Source of the DNA: Pedococcus sp031456495
GTDB taxonomy: Bacteria > Actinomycetota > Actinomycetes > Actinomycetales > Dermatophilaceae
Assembly: GCF_031456495.1 (NCBI RefSeq)
Contig: NZ_JAVDUW010000003.1
Span: 744,001 to 808,000 of the forward strand
Direction of reading: 5' to 3'
DNA: 64,000 nucleotides
The notes beneath the pieces are model-generated. The model was given only the letters and a program-made list of their open reading frames with translations. It was not told the DNA's origin and ran no database searches. Made by a program: the position numbers and the translations under genes. Of the stretch, positions 7,860 through 17,639 are shown piece after piece (the stretch's first letter is position 1; the number at the start of each line of letters is the position of its first letter).

Positions 7860-8501
7860 GGTGCGCGGCTCCCCCAGCTCGTCCGGGGTCGGCACCGGCA
7901 GCCCGCGCAGCGCCAGCTCCCGGGCGAGCCGGCCGGGCGTGGTGAAGGTGATCGCGTCCATGCCGACCGAGGCCGCCGCCTCGACGTTGGCGGGGCTGTC
8001 GTCGACGAAGACCGTGCCGAGCAGGTCGACCGGCGCATCGGCGGCGAGCCGGTGGAAGACCCCGGGGTCGGGCTTGGCCAGCGAGATGCGTCCCGAGACG
8101 GTGATGTGCTCGAACAGCGAGAGGAAGTCGAAGCGCTCGACGGCGCGCGGGAACAGCTCGGCCGACCAGTTGGTGAGCGCGAGCAGGCGCACCCCGTGGG
8201 CCGCGAGGGTGCGCAGGATCGTCACCGACCCCTCGACCGGGCCGACCATGGAGAGGTCGAAGTGCCTGCGGTAGGCGCGGATCTCGTCCGCTAGGTGGGG
8301 GTGCGTCTCGAGGGCGGCAGCCTCACCGTCGTCCCACGACCGGCCGGCGTCCTGGGCGTGGTTCCACGCGGCGAAGCCGAAGTCGCCGGTGAGGAACGCC
8401 TGCGCCCGGTCCGGTCCCACGGCAGCGGCGATGGCCGGGTGCGGGTCCCACGCGATGAGGACGTTGCCGAGGTCGAAGACGACGGTGGGCCTGGAGGTCA
8501 C
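7857..8501 (-). CDS. HAD-superfamily hydrolase, YihX-like phosphatase
   Basis: A 214-residue HAD phosphatase. Motif I is VVFDLGNVLI (nucleophile Asp near 10; the usual second Asp is Gly, as in the YihX/epoxide-hydrolase-N-like subfamily). Motif II is LLALTNWS, motif III the Lys in SLAKPDPGVF, and motif IV FVDDSPANV. YihX-like members act on sugar phosphates such as glucose 1-phosphate, but the substrate cannot be read from sequence. The GTG at 8501 is 6 nt after TACGGT, so it is probably leaderless. The TAG stop doubles as part of the def promoter. Confidence 0.88.
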   Translation of the reverse strand: MTSRPTVVFDLGNVLIAWDPHPAIAAAVGPDRAQAFLTGDFGFAAWNHAQDAGRSWDDGEAAALETHPHLADEIRAYRRHFDLSMVGPVEGSVTILRTLAAHGVRLLALTNWSAELFPRAVERFDFLSLFEHITVSGRISLAKPDPGVFHRLAADAPVDLLGTVFVDDSPANVEAAASVGMDAITFTTPGRLARELALRGLPVPTPDELGEPRT

Positions 8502-8507
8502 CGGCCC

Positions 8508-8513
8508 ACCGTA
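8508..8513 (-). promoter_or_regulatory. Leaderless -10 (TACGGT) of HAD gene
   Basis: TACGGT, 6-nt spacer, GTG start; no Shine-Dalgarno. Confidence 0.6.
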
Positions 8514-8540
8514 ACCACCGCGGGCGCAGGTATGCCGGCG

Positions 8541-9608
8541 TCAGCGCAGGCGCGCCGCCGCGGCCAGCCGCTCGAGGGCGGCGAGCACCTCGGCCGGACG
8601 CTCGACGTGCGGCGAGTGCCCGCAGCCGTCGAGCGCGGTCTCGGCGAAGGAGCCGCCGGCCGCCGCGTAGCGCTCCAGCACCGCCCGGGTCTGCCCGACC
8701 ATCGGCTGCGGCGGGCAGTCCTGCTCCCCGGGCCAGCCGGGGACCGCTCCCAGCTGCCCCAGGTACGCCAGGTCGAACAGCGAGGTGTCGGACACGATGA
8801 CGTCGGCCGTGCCCCGGACCCACTCGACCGGCGGCTTGGGATCGAGCGCGACCAGCTCGTCGGCGACGGAGAACCACCGCGGCGACATCGCGTTGGTCAC
8901 CCCGCGGGTGCCGGGGCCGGTGTTCGGCCAGCTGGTGCTGCCGGCCGCGTCGCCGGGGTAGTTGTCCTCCCCGACAGCGGTCGACAGCACGGTGTCGAGC
9001 ATCGCCTCCTCGTCGGCGCCGAACGCCGACGGGTCCGCCACGTAGGTCGACAGCATGACCGCGCGCGGGGTGGTCGGCTCGTCGCCGGACCGGTCCTTCG
9101 CGGCGAGCCGTGCCACGAAGTCCGGGTTCACCGCGCCGGCGCCGGTGCCCGCGAAGTCCTCGGTCGTGGGCGTCCCGTCCGGGTCGCGCGTGCCCCCGAA
9201 CCCGTACGGCGACAGCGGCGACTCGAGCAGCAGACCCGCGAGGCGGCCGGGGTGGTCGACCGCGAGCTGCATCACGACGCCGCAGCCCATCGAGTGGGCC
9301 GCGACCAGCGGCCTGCTGCCCGGTGCGAACAGCCCCTCGACGTCGAGCAGCGCCGCGACGTCGTCGGCGAAGTCACGCAGGCCCCGGGTCGCGTCGACGG
9401 GCGCGGTCTGGGTGTCGCCGTAGCCACGCAGGTCCGGCGCCACCACGCGCCACGGGCCGTCGTCCCCGCCGAGCTGCCCGCGGACGAACGGCTCCCAGAA
9501 CGCTGCCGAGGAGCAGTTGCCGTGGACCAGCACGAGTGGGATGCCGTCCTCCGGGCCCCACACGAGGACGTTCTGCTCGATGCCGTTCGCGACGGTGCGC
9601 ACGCTCAT
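8541..9608 (-). CDS. Alpha/beta-fold hydrolase
   Basis: A 355-residue alpha/beta hydrolase. The oxyanion loop is LVLVHGNCSSAAFWEP (near 25-40) and the nucleophile elbow is AAHSMGCGVVMQLA (Ser near 106). The late catalytic His is in CGHSPHVERP. No signal peptide is visible, so it should be cytoplasmic. An inserted region of about 100 residues between the elbow and the acid forms the cap (GFGGTRDPDGTPTTEDF onward). The substrate is unknown; esterase, lipase or C-C hydrolase are possible. It is a monocistronic unit with a leaderless-type start (TAGCGT, 6 nt, ATG). Confidence 0.85.
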   Translation of the reverse strand: MSVRTVANGIEQNVLVWGPEDGIPLVLVHGNCSSAAFWEPFVRGQLGGDDGPWRVVAPDLRGYGDTQTAPVDATRGLRDFADDVAALLDVEGLFAPGSRPLVAAHSMGCGVVMQLAVDHPGRLAGLLLESPLSPYGFGGTRDPDGTPTTEDFAGTGAGAVNPDFVARLAAKDRSGDEPTTPRAVMLSTYVADPSAFGADEEAMLDTVLSTAVGEDNYPGDAAGSTSWPNTGPGTRGVTNAMSPRWFSVADELVALDPKPPVEWVRGTADVIVSDTSLFDLAYLGQLGAVPGWPGEQDCPPQPMVGQTRAVLERYAAAGGSFAETALDGCGHSPHVERPAEVLAALERLAAAARLR

Positions 9609-9614
9609 GGCCGA

Positions 9615-9620
9615 ACGCTA
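9615..9620 (-). promoter_or_regulatory. Leaderless -10 (TAGCGT) of hydrolase gene
   Basis: TAGCGT, 6-nt spacer, ATG at 9608; no Shine-Dalgarno. Confidence 0.65.
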
Positions 9621-9689
9621 GGCACCGGCTGGCACCCTGCGCCATGTGACGCGCAGACATGCCGTGCGAACCGGTGTGTGGCGGGACGC

Positions 9690-11753
9690 TCAGCCGGCGA
9701 GGTCGGGCGGGTCCATCCGCAGCTGCACCCCGGCGGCCTCCTTGCGGGCGCTGCGCGAGGCGCGCACGTCGGCCAGCGCCTCGGCGAGGGCCGGCGCCGC
9801 CTCGAGCGGCGCGCGCAGCAGCACCCGGGCCTCGTCCTCACCGACCGACAGCGGGCCCAGCTGCTCCACCACGTCCTGCAGCCCGAACCGGGCCAGGTCC
9901 GTCTGGTCCACGGTGGCCCGCACCGCCCTGCGCTCGCCCGTGACGGCGGCCAGGGCGACCGTCGGCGGCAGGTGCAGCGCCGCCCGGTCGGCGAGCTCCC
10001 GGCCGGCGAACCAGGCAGGGTCCCAGCGGACGAGCGCCTCGACCACCGGCAGGGTCGTGTGGGTCGGGGCGCCGCAGAGGACCACCTGACCGCCGTCGGC
10101 GGCACCACGGGTCAGGCCCGCAGCCCCGAGCCACCGGCGCAGGGCCTCCTCGCCGGCGTCCAGGGTCGCCCGGTCGAGCGAGGCCCAGGCGTCCAGGAGC
10201 AGGGACGCGGCATACCCGCCGTCGGCCACGGGCTCGGCACCCGGAGTGGCGATGACGAGGGCGGCCGTCGCGGCGACGGTGTCGAGCACCGCGCCTGCCC
10301 CGGAGGTGTGGACGGGCACGCCCGGGAAGGCACGGCCGAGCTCCTCGGCGGTGCGCCGTGCACCGACGACCGAGGAGCGCAGCTCGCGGCCACCGCACTC
10401 CCGGCACTCGAACCGGCCGACCCCCTTGCCGCACCAGCGGCAGGCGGGCTCGGCCCCGCGGGCGGACTGGGCCACCGGGCCGCCGCAGTGGCGGCACCGC
10501 ACGGGGGCACGGCACGTCTGGCAGGCCAGCGAGGGCAGGTAGCCGCGGCGCGGCACCTGGACGAGCACCGGCCCCGACTCCAGGGCCGCCTTGGCGGTGC
10601 GCCACGCCACCGACGGCAGGTGGGCGCTGGCCGCGGCCGGGTCCCGCTCGACGTCGAGCCCCTCGCCGGCGACCCGGACCCGGGGCACGACACCCCGCAC
10701 CGACGCCGCCGCGACGGTGCGCAGCTCGTCGGCCTCGACGAGGCGCTGCACCGGCACGCTGCGGGTGAAGCCCGCACTGAGGACGGCCGCCCCCTCGATC
10801 CGGGCGCGCGCCATCAGGACCTCGCGCACGTGCGGGTACGGCGCCCTCGGCTCGTCGAGCAGGTCGTCCCCGTCGTCCCACCACGCCACCAGGCCGGGTG
10901 CGCGGACCGGGGCGAACGCGGCGGCACGGGTGCCGACGACGACCGACACGTGGCCGCGCAGCAGCTTGAGCCAGGCGGTGTAGCGCGCCTGCGGTCCCTG
11001 GTCGGCGGTCAGGCGGACGTGCCGCCCCTTGCCGAGCGCGGCGGTGAGGGCGGCGTCGACCCGCCTGACGTCGCGGTGGTCGGGGACGACGATGACGCTG
11101 CCGCGGCCACCGGCCAGCGCCGCGGCCGCCGCGGACGCGAGGGCTGCGGGCCAGTCCTCCTCGGGTGTGCGGGCGGGCAGGGCCAGCAGGGACGCCGCAG
11201 GTGACTTCCCGGCGGCGAGGCGGGTGAGGAAGGCAGGCCCCCCGGCATACCGGCTCCAGGAGGGCACCCGGTCGGGCGGCGCGGGCAGCGGGTCGGGCTC
11301 GGGCGCCTGCTCGGCGAGGGCCTTCTCCGCTGCCGCGTGACGGGGCGGCACGGCCAGCCGCAGCACGTCGCCGAGGGTCCCGGCGTAGCGCGCGGCGACG
11401 GCCCGGCACAGGGACAGCAGCGGCGGCGTCAGCACCGGTTCGGGCGACACCACGCGGCGCAACGGGGCCAGCCGCCCGGTGTGCTCGGCCTGGGCCCGGC
11501 GCTCGACGACGAACCCGTCGAGGTCCTGGCCGGCGAACCGGACCTTGACCCGCGCGCCGGGGACGGCGTCCTGCGCCATCGCCTCGGGCACGACGTACTC
11601 GAACGGCCGGTCGAGGTGCGCCAGGCCGGTGTCGACGACCACGGCGGCGACCGGGTCGGTGGCCGCGGGCTCCTGCTCCGGCCGCACGCGCGGCACCTTG
11701 GGCAGGGCGGAGCGGATCAGCGCCAGCTGCTCCCCTGCTCCCGGTTCGGACAC
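9690..11753 (-). CDS. priA: Replication-restart protein PriA, helicase-motif-degenerate form
   Basis: A 687-residue homologue of primosomal protein N'. The N-terminal 3'-DNA-binding domain (LDRPFEYVVPEAMAQDAVPG, VKVRFAGQDLDGFVV) and the zinc-binding cysteine cluster (CQTCRAPVRCRHCGG, CRWCGK, CRECGG, near 420-480) are clear. The helicase core is eroded. No Walker A GxxGxGKT is present, and the Walker B DEEH position reads WWDDGDDLLD. GTRAAAFAPV (motif Ia-like) remains. Actinobacterial PriA proteins typically lack ATPase motifs, so this is probably a DNA-structure-binding loader. The GTG start lies 6 nt after TAGTTT, within the tail of the metK terminator. Confidence 0.9.
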   Translation of the reverse strand: MSEPGAGEQLALIRSALPKVPRVRPEQEPAATDPVAAVVVDTGLAHLDRPFEYVVPEAMAQDAVPGARVKVRFAGQDLDGFVVERRAQAEHTGRLAPLRRVVSPEPVLTPPLLSLCRAVAARYAGTLGDVLRLAVPPRHAAAEKALAEQAPEPDPLPAPPDRVPSWSRYAGGPAFLTRLAAGKSPAASLLALPARTPEEDWPAALASAAAAALAGGRGSVIVVPDHRDVRRVDAALTAALGKGRHVRLTADQGPQARYTAWLKLLRGHVSVVVGTRAAAFAPVRAPGLVAWWDDGDDLLDEPRAPYPHVREVLMARARIEGAAVLSAGFTRSVPVQRLVEADELRTVAAASVRGVVPRVRVAGEGLDVERDPAAASAHLPSVAWRTAKAALESGPVLVQVPRRGYLPSLACQTCRAPVRCRHCGGPVAQSARGAEPACRWCGKGVGRFECRECGGRELRSSVVGARRTAEELGRAFPGVPVHTSGAGAVLDTVAATAALVIATPGAEPVADGGYAASLLLDAWASLDRATLDAGEEALRRWLGAAGLTRGAADGGQVVLCGAPTHTTLPVVEALVRWDPAWFAGRELADRAALHLPPTVALAAVTGERRAVRATVDQTDLARFGLQDVVEQLGPLSVGEDEARVLLRAPLEAAPALAEALADVRASRSARKEAAGVQLRMDPPDLAG

Positions 11754-11758
11754 AGCGG

Positions 11759-11810
11759 AAAACTAGTCGACCCGGCCGACAGCCCCGCAGGGCAGGGTGT
11801 CGGCCGGGTC
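11759..11810 (-). terminator. Intrinsic terminator after metK
   Basis: Perfect 13-bp stem (11769-11781 with 11798-11810) around a 16-nt loop, followed on the minus strand by a four-T run about 6 nt beyond the stem. It lies 24 bp past the metK stop and just before priA. Confidence 0.75.
11760..11765 (-). promoter_or_regulatory. Leaderless -10 (TAGTTT) of priA within metK terminator tail
   Basis: TAGTTT, 6-nt spacer, GTG. Three of its T residues belong to the T-run that follows the metK hairpin. Confidence 0.55.
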
Positions 11811-11833
11811 GGCGGTACGAGGCGCCGCGGGGC

Positions 11834-13054
<1,221 letters not shown>

Positions 13055-13118
13055 TCAGGTCTCCTTCGCGCGACGACGTTTCGGGGCGCGCCGACCCGGT
13101 GGGGCCGACGACCTCGCG

Positions 13119-13124
13119 AGTCTA
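13119..13124 (-). promoter_or_regulatory. Candidate -10 (TAGACT) of metK
   Basis: TAGACT just after the coaBC stop codon. A start about 7 nt downstream gives a leader of about 58 nt containing AAGGAGA. No clear -35. Confidence 0.5.
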
Positions 13125-13131
13125 GCCGCGG

Positions 13132-14421
13132 CTACAGGATCTCCTGCACGGCGTCCCAGACTGCGGCGGCCACCTCGTCCTTGGAGGCCGGCCCCGCGTC
13201 GACGACGTGGCTGCTGCCCTGGCGCAGGATGTGCACGGTGTTCTCGTCGTGCCCGAAGGTCTTGTCGGCGCCGACCTCGTTGACGACGAGCAGGTCGCAG
13301 CCCTTGCGCACCAGCTTCTCCCGGCCGTGGTCGAGCACGCTCCCCCGGTCGTCCCCGGTCTCCGCGGCGAAGCCGACCACGACCGGGCTGGCGTCGTCGC
13401 CGCGCTCCTGCACGAGGCCGGCGAGGATGTCGGGGTTGCGGACCAGCTCGATCGTGGGGGCCGCGTCGGGGTCGGCCGGGTCGTGCGACTTCTTGATCTT
13501 GGCGTCGGCGTACCGGGCGGGCCGGAAGTCGGCGACCGCCGCGGCCATGACGACGACGTCCGCCTCGCGGGACGCCTCGAGCACGGCGTCCTGCAGCTCG
13601 AGAGCCGTCTGCACCGGAACGACCGTGACGCCGTCGGGGGCGGGCAGGGAGCTGTTCGCCGCGACGAGGACGACCTCGGCGCCGCGCCGGGCGGCCACCC
13701 GGGCCAGGGCGTAGCCCTGCTTGCCCGAGCTGCGGTTGCCCAGGAACCGCACGGGGTCCAGCGGCTCGCGGGTGCCTCCGGCGCTCACGACGACCCGGCG
13801 GCCCTCGAGCCCGTGCTGGTCGGCCGGGGTGGCCGCCGAGCGGCTGGTGTGGGCCGCGTCGGGCCCGGTGGGTGCGGCGACGCCGGGGTGGCCGTGGGCG
13901 AGGATCCGCGCGCACACGGCATACAGGTCCTCGGGCTCGGGGAGCCGGCCGGGCCCGGTGTCCGCGCCGGTGAGCCGGCCGCTGGCCGGGGGCACGACGT
14001 GCACGCCGCGCTCGGTGAGCGTCTCGACGTTGGCCTGCGTGGCCGGGTGCTCCCACATCTCGGTGTGCATGGCCGGGGCCATGACGACGGGGCAGCGTGC
14101 CGTCAGCAGCACGTTGGTGAGCAGGTCACCCGCCAGGCCGTGGGCGGCCTTGGCGAGCAGGTCCGCGGTCGCGGGGGCGACGACGACGAGGTCGGCCTGC
14201 TTGCCCAGGCGCACGTGCGGGACCTCGTGGACGCCGGACCACACGTCGGTGTGGACCGGCTTGCCCGACAGCGCCTCCCAGGTGGGGGCGCCGACGAACT
14301 GCAGGGCCGACGCGGTCGGCACCACGGTGACGTCGTGACCGGACTCGGTCAGCAGGCGCAGCAGCGAGCAGGCCTTGTAGGCCGCGATGCCACCGCTGAC
14401 ACCGAGGACGATCCGCGCCAT
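13132..14421 (-). CDS. coaBC: Bifunctional phosphopantothenoylcysteine decarboxylase / phosphopantothenate-cysteine ligase
   Basis: Two consecutive steps of coenzyme A synthesis in 429 residues. The N-terminal CoaC flavoprotein domain shows GVSGGIAAYKACSLLRLL, the APATADLLAKAAHGLAGDLL block and VVMAPAMHTEMWEHPA (substrate motif, near 112-127). The C-terminal CoaB ligase domain shows GGTREPLDPVRFLGNRSSG and AAAVADFRP with a following Lys-rich loop (KIKKS). It follows rpoZ in the same direction, 34 bp apart, as in many actinobacteria. A weak GGGAG-type ribosome binding site precedes the ATG. Confidence 0.96.
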   Translation of the reverse strand: MARIVLGVSGGIAAYKACSLLRLLTESGHDVTVVPTASALQFVGAPTWEALSGKPVHTDVWSGVHEVPHVRLGKQADLVVVAPATADLLAKAAHGLAGDLLTNVLLTARCPVVMAPAMHTEMWEHPATQANVETLTERGVHVVPPASGRLTGADTGPGRLPEPEDLYAVCARILAHGHPGVAAPTGPDAAHTSRSAATPADQHGLEGRRVVVSAGGTREPLDPVRFLGNRSSGKQGYALARVAARRGAEVVLVAANSSLPAPDGVTVVPVQTALELQDAVLEASREADVVVMAAAVADFRPARYADAKIKKSHDPADPDAAPTIELVRNPDILAGLVQERGDDASPVVVGFAAETGDDRGSVLDHGREKLVRKGCDLLVVNEVGADKTFGHDENTVHILRQGSSHVVDAGPASKDEVAAAVWDAVQEIL

Positions 14422-14455
14422 CGAGGACTCCCTGCGTCGGGGGGTGGGGTCTGGC

Positions 14456-14731
14456 TCAGGCCTCGATCGGCTCGGAGGTGACCAGGCCCTCGTTGATCTC
14501 GCGCAGCGCGATGGACATGGGCTTCTCGTGCACTTGGCTGTCCACGAGCGGGCCGACGTACTCGAGCAGGCCCTCCTGGAGCTGGCTGTAGTACGCGTTG
14601 ATCTGACGGGCGCGCTTGGCCGAGTAGATGACCAGGGCGTACTTGGAGTCGGCCTTGGTGAGGAGGTCGTCGATCGGCGGGTTGGTGATGCCGATGGGGT
14701 TGGCGACGGTTCCGGACACGGGGGTGCTCAC
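14456..14731 (-). CDS. rpoZ: RNA polymerase omega subunit
   Basis: A 91-residue omega subunit that helps assemble and stabilise beta-prime. The conserved core is IGITNPPIDDLLTKADSKYA followed by LVIYSAKRARQINAYYSQL (near residues 13-51). The C-terminus has PMSIALREINEGL. The GTG start was chosen for homologue-like length. It lies between gmk and coaBC, the standard context. A TATCAT hexamer inside the 3' end of gmk (14791-14796, minus strand) could give rpoZ-coaBC its own promoter (inference). Confidence 0.95.
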   Translation of the reverse strand: MSTPVSGTVANPIGITNPPIDDLLTKADSKYALVIYSAKRARQINAYYSQLQEGLLEYVGPLVDSQVHEKPMSIALREINEGLVTSEPIEA

Positions 14732-14773
14732 ATCTCTGTTGTCGGGTGCAGTCGCTGTCGCGAGACAGCTCGG

Positions 14774-15358
14774 TCAGTGGGTCCGCATCAATGATACGAG
14801 TTCTTCGGCAGCCCGACGAACGTCGTCGTTGACGATCGTGACGTCGAACTCCTTCTCGGCGGCCATCTCCACCTTGGCCGTCTCCAGCCGGCGGGCGCGC
14901 TCCTCCTCGTCCTCGGTGCCCCGACCGACGAGCCGGCGCACCAGCTCGTCCCAGCTCGGGGGCGCCAGGAAGACGAACAGCGCCTCCGGCATGGTCTGGC
15001 GCACCTGGCGCGCTCCCTGCAGGTCGATCTCGAGCAGGGCCATGCGGTGCGCGGCCAGCGCCTCCTCGACCGGGCGCCGCGGCGTGCCGTAGGAGTTCCG
15101 GCCGTGCACCACGGCGGACTCCAGCAGCTCACCGTCACGGTCCATCCGGGCGAACTCGTCGGCGTCGACGAAGTGGTAGTGGACGCCGTCCTCCTCCCCC
15201 GGGCGGGGGCGGCGGGTGGTGGCGGAGACGCTCAGCCAGACGTCGGGGAAGTGGTCGCGGACGTATGCCGAGACGGTGCCCTTGCCGACCGCGGTGGGGC
15301 CGGCGAGGACGACGAGGCGGTGTGCCCGGTCGGTGTCCCCTGGAGCGGACCCGCTCAC
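14774..15358 (-). CDS. gmk: Guanylate kinase
   Basis: Phosphorylates GMP to GDP (194 residues). The P-loop reads AGPTAVGKGT (near 19-28). The GMP-binding segment SVSATTRRPRPGEEDGVHYHF (near 43-63) and FLAPPSWDELVRRLVGRGTE in the lid are intact. The GTG start overlaps the mihF stop as GTGA. Pairing with mihF and rpoZ is typical for actinobacteria and places nucleotide supply beside the transcription machinery. Confidence 0.96.
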   Translation of the reverse strand: MSGSAPGDTDRAHRLVVLAGPTAVGKGTVSAYVRDHFPDVWLSVSATTRRPRPGEEDGVHYHFVDADEFARMDRDGELLESAVVHGRNSYGTPRRPVEEALAAHRMALLEIDLQGARQVRQTMPEALFVFLAPPSWDELVRRLVGRGTEDEEERARRLETAKVEMAAEKEFDVTIVNDDVRRAAEELVSLMRTH

Positions 15359-15672
15359 GCCTCGTCGAAGCGGGTGAGCAGCGCGGAGATCTGGTTCGCG
15401 CCGAGGCCACGGACGCGGCGGCTCTCGGAGATGCCGACCTCCTCCATGATCTGGCGGGCGCGGACCCGGCCGACGCCGGGCATGGACTCGAGGAGGGCGG
15501 AGACCTTCATCTTGCCCACGACCTCGTTCTCCTTGCCGTCGGCGATGACCTCCTTCAGCGACCCCTGGGCGTACTTGAGGCGGTTCTTCACCGCCGCACG
15601 CTCACGGCGGGCGACGGCGGCCTTCTCCAGGGCGGCAGCTCGCTGCTCCGGCGTCAACGGGGGAAGGGCCAC
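15355..15672 (-). CDS. mihF: Integration host factor, actinobacterial type (mIHF)
   Basis: A small nucleoid-associated protein (105 residues). It has a long N-terminal helix (RAAALEKAAVARRERAAVKN, near 11-30), then the helix-two-turn-helix/S13-like DNA-binding part PGVGRVRARQIMEEVGISES (near 67-86) and RVRGLGANQISALLTRF. It binds DNA without sequence specificity and is essential in mycobacteria. The GTG at 15672 has a well-placed AAGGAGA ribosome binding site. It heads mihF-gmk(-rpoZ-coaBC), with a candidate promoter at 15738. Confidence 0.93.
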   Translation of the reverse strand: MALPPLTPEQRAAALEKAAVARRERAAVKNRLKYAQGSLKEVIADGKENEVVGKMKVSALLESMPGVGRVRARQIMEEVGISESRRVRGLGANQISALLTRFDEA

Positions 15673-15737
15673 GGCTGCGTCTCCTTGTGCGGACGTGCTG
15701 GTGCACGCGAGTCGGTTCGGGGGGTGGGGTGGCACTG

Positions 15738-15743
15738 ACTCTA
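15738..15743 (-). promoter_or_regulatory. Candidate -10 (TAGAGT) of mihF
   Basis: TAGAGT in the 127-bp gap between pyrF and mihF. The implied leader is about 58 nt and carries AAGGAGA before the GTG. Confidence 0.5.
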
Positions 15744-15799
15744 GCAACCGCCGGTGAAGTCTTCTCCCCGGCGCCTGCCCGGCCCGGGCCGTTGCGCCG

Positions 15800-16663
15800 T
15801 CAGCGCAGCAGCCCCGCCATCGCCTGGCTGGTCGAGCGGGCGCGGTCACGCAGCGCGGACACGTCCGGGCCCGCCGACAGGACCTCGCGGCTGCTGGCCG
15901 GCAGGACGTTCGGCAGGGCGTCGCCGAAGACCCGGCGCAGGTCCTCGCTCGTTCCTCCCTGGGCGCCGACGCCGGGGGCCAGGAGCGGCCCGTTGACGGC
16001 GGCGAGGTCGAGCTGGAGCTCCTGGACTGCGGTGCCGACGGTGGCACCCACGACCAGCCCGACGCTGCCGAGCTCCCCCCGCTCCCCCGCCGCGGCGTTC
16101 TCGGCGGCGGCGCTGCGCACGATGCCCTCCGCCACGCTCGTGTCGCGCAGGCGGGCGTGCTGGACGCTCCGGCCCTCGGGGTTGGAGGTCAGCGCGAGGA
16201 CGAAGACGCCGCGGCCGGTCTGGGCGGCCAGGTCGAGGGCGGGCCGCAGCGACTCGAAGCCGAGGTAGGGGCTCAGGGTCACGGCGTCCCCGGGCGCCAC
16301 GGCGTCCTTACCGAGGAACGCCTCGGCGTACGCCGCCATGGTGCTGCCGATGTCGCCGCGCTTGGCGTCGACGAGGACGAGCGTGCCGGCCTCCTGGAGC
16401 GCCCGGGTGGCCCGCTCGAGGACGGCGACGCCGGCGGAGCCGAAGACCTCGAAGAAGGCGGACTGCGGCTTGACGACGCCCACGTGCCCCGCGAACGCCT
16501 CGACGCAGGTCTCGGTGAACCGGGTCAGGCCCTCGAGGTCGTAGGTGAGGCCCCACGACTCGACGAGGGTGCGGTGCGGGTCGATGCCTGCGCACAGCGG
16601 CCCGTAGGCGGCCGTGGCGGCCCGGAGCCGCTGGCCGAAGGTGGTCTCGCTGGTACCGCTCAT
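15800..16663 (-). CDS. pyrF: Orotidine 5'-phosphate decarboxylase
   Basis: Last step of UMP synthesis. The 287-residue protein is the longer actinobacterial (type 2) form, with CAGIDPHRTLVESWGL near the N-terminus. The catalytic DAKRGDIGSTMAAYAEA block (Lys and Asp pair, near 99-115) and TLSPYLGFESL are intact. It is the last gene of the pyrimidine operon, starting at ATG 16663 one base past the pyrD stop. No obvious terminator hairpin follows, though the mihF promoter lies just beyond. Confidence 0.96.
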   Translation of the reverse strand: MSGTSETTFGQRLRAATAAYGPLCAGIDPHRTLVESWGLTYDLEGLTRFTETCVEAFAGHVGVVKPQSAFFEVFGSAGVAVLERATRALQEAGTLVLVDAKRGDIGSTMAAYAEAFLGKDAVAPGDAVTLSPYLGFESLRPALDLAAQTGRGVFVLALTSNPEGRSVQHARLRDTSVAEGIVRSAAAENAAAGERGELGSVGLVVGATVGTAVQELQLDLAAVNGPLLAPGVGAQGGTSEDLRRVFGDALPNVLPASSREVLSAGPDVSALRDRARSTSQAMAGLLR

Positions 16664-16664
16664 G

Positions 16665-17639
16665 TCACGCCATCCTCTCGTGGGCGATCCCGACGACGTC
16701 CGACAGCCGGGAGAACCCCTTCTCGTGCAGCAGGTCGCGCAGCTCACGGCCGACTCGGACCGGGGCGCTGGGGTCGTTGAACGCGGCGGTTCCGACCTGC
16801 ACGGCCGAGGCGCCCGCCGCGACCAGCTCGAGCGCGTCACGCCCGGTGCGGACTCCCCCGACGCCGATGATCGGCACATCGGGCAGCCGCCCGTCGCGCA
16901 TGGCGGCCCGGGTCTGCCAGACCGCGCGCACGGCGACCGGCCGGACCGCGGGGCCGGACAGGCCGCCGGTCACACCGGCGACCTGGGGGCGCAGCAGGTC
17001 GGTGTCGATGACCATGCCGAGCAGGGTGTTGATCATGGTGAGCCCGTCCGCGCCGGCCTCGACGGCCGCCTGCGCCACGGTCACGATGTCGGTGACGTCG
17101 GGCGTGAGCTTGGCGAAGATCGGGACCTCGGGCGGCAGCTGCGGGCGCACCTGCGAGACCACGTCGGCCGAGGCGGCCGGGTCGCAGGCGAAGACCAGGC
17201 CGCGGTTGGCGACGTTGGGGCAGGAGATGTTGACCTCGACGCCGACGACGGCGGCGAGGGCCTCGCTGGCGGCGAGCCGGGCCGCGACGTCCGCGAACTC
17301 GGCGCTCGTGCCGCCGGCGATCGAGACCAGCACCCGGGCGCCGTTCTCGTGCAGCCACGCCAGGTCCTGCTCGACGAAGGCGCTGATGCCGGGGCCCTGC
17401 AGGCCGATCGAGTTGAGCATCCCGGACGGCGTCTCGGCCATCCGCGGGGTGCCGCGACCGGAACGCGCGTCGGCCATGACGGACTTGGTGACGAAGGCGC
17501 CGAGCTCGCGCAGGTCGAAGAAGCGAGCGAGCTCCTTGCCGTTGGCCGCGCAGCCGGAGGCCGTCATCATCGGGCTGGGCAGCCGCATGCCGGCGAGGTC
17601 CACCGACATGTCGACCGCGGCGGTCGTGGTGGTGGTCAT
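16665..17639 (-). CDS. pyrD: Dihydroorotate dehydrogenase, class 1B catalytic subunit
   Basis: Oxidises dihydroorotate to orotate (324 residues). It is the class 1B type: the active-site Cys is in VEVNISCPNVANRG (near 134-147) and the enzyme works with PyrK, encoded directly upstream. FMN-binding segments include GLTMINTLLGM, IIGVGGVRTGRDALELVAAG and AVQVGTAAF. Many mycobacteria use a class 2 quinone-linked PyrD, so the 1B/PyrK pair is informative about lineage. The ATG overlaps the pyrK stop (TGATG). Confidence 0.95.
   Translation of the reverse strand: MTTTTTAAVDMSVDLAGMRLPSPMMTASGCAANGKELARFFDLRELGAFVTKSVMADARSGRGTPRMAETPSGMLNSIGLQGPGISAFVEQDLAWLHENGARVLVSIAGGTSAEFADVAARLAASEALAAVVGVEVNISCPNVANRGLVFACDPAASADVVSQVRPQLPPEVPIFAKLTPDVTDIVTVAQAAVEAGADGLTMINTLLGMVIDTDLLRPQVAGVTGGLSGPAVRPVAVRAVWQTRAAMRDGRLPDVPIIGVGGVRTGRDALELVAAGASAVQVGTAAFNDPSAPVRVGRELRDLLHEKGFSRLSDVVGIAHERMA

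Noticed and set aside
8295..11204. Plus-strand open frame of about 970 codons
   Set aside because: Antisense of the hydrolase and priA genes; no recognisable protein features.
13055..13131. SAM riboswitch upstream of metK
   Set aside because: The 77-bp gap is too short for known SAM aptamers and lacks their conserved cores; only a -10 and a ribosome binding site are seen.
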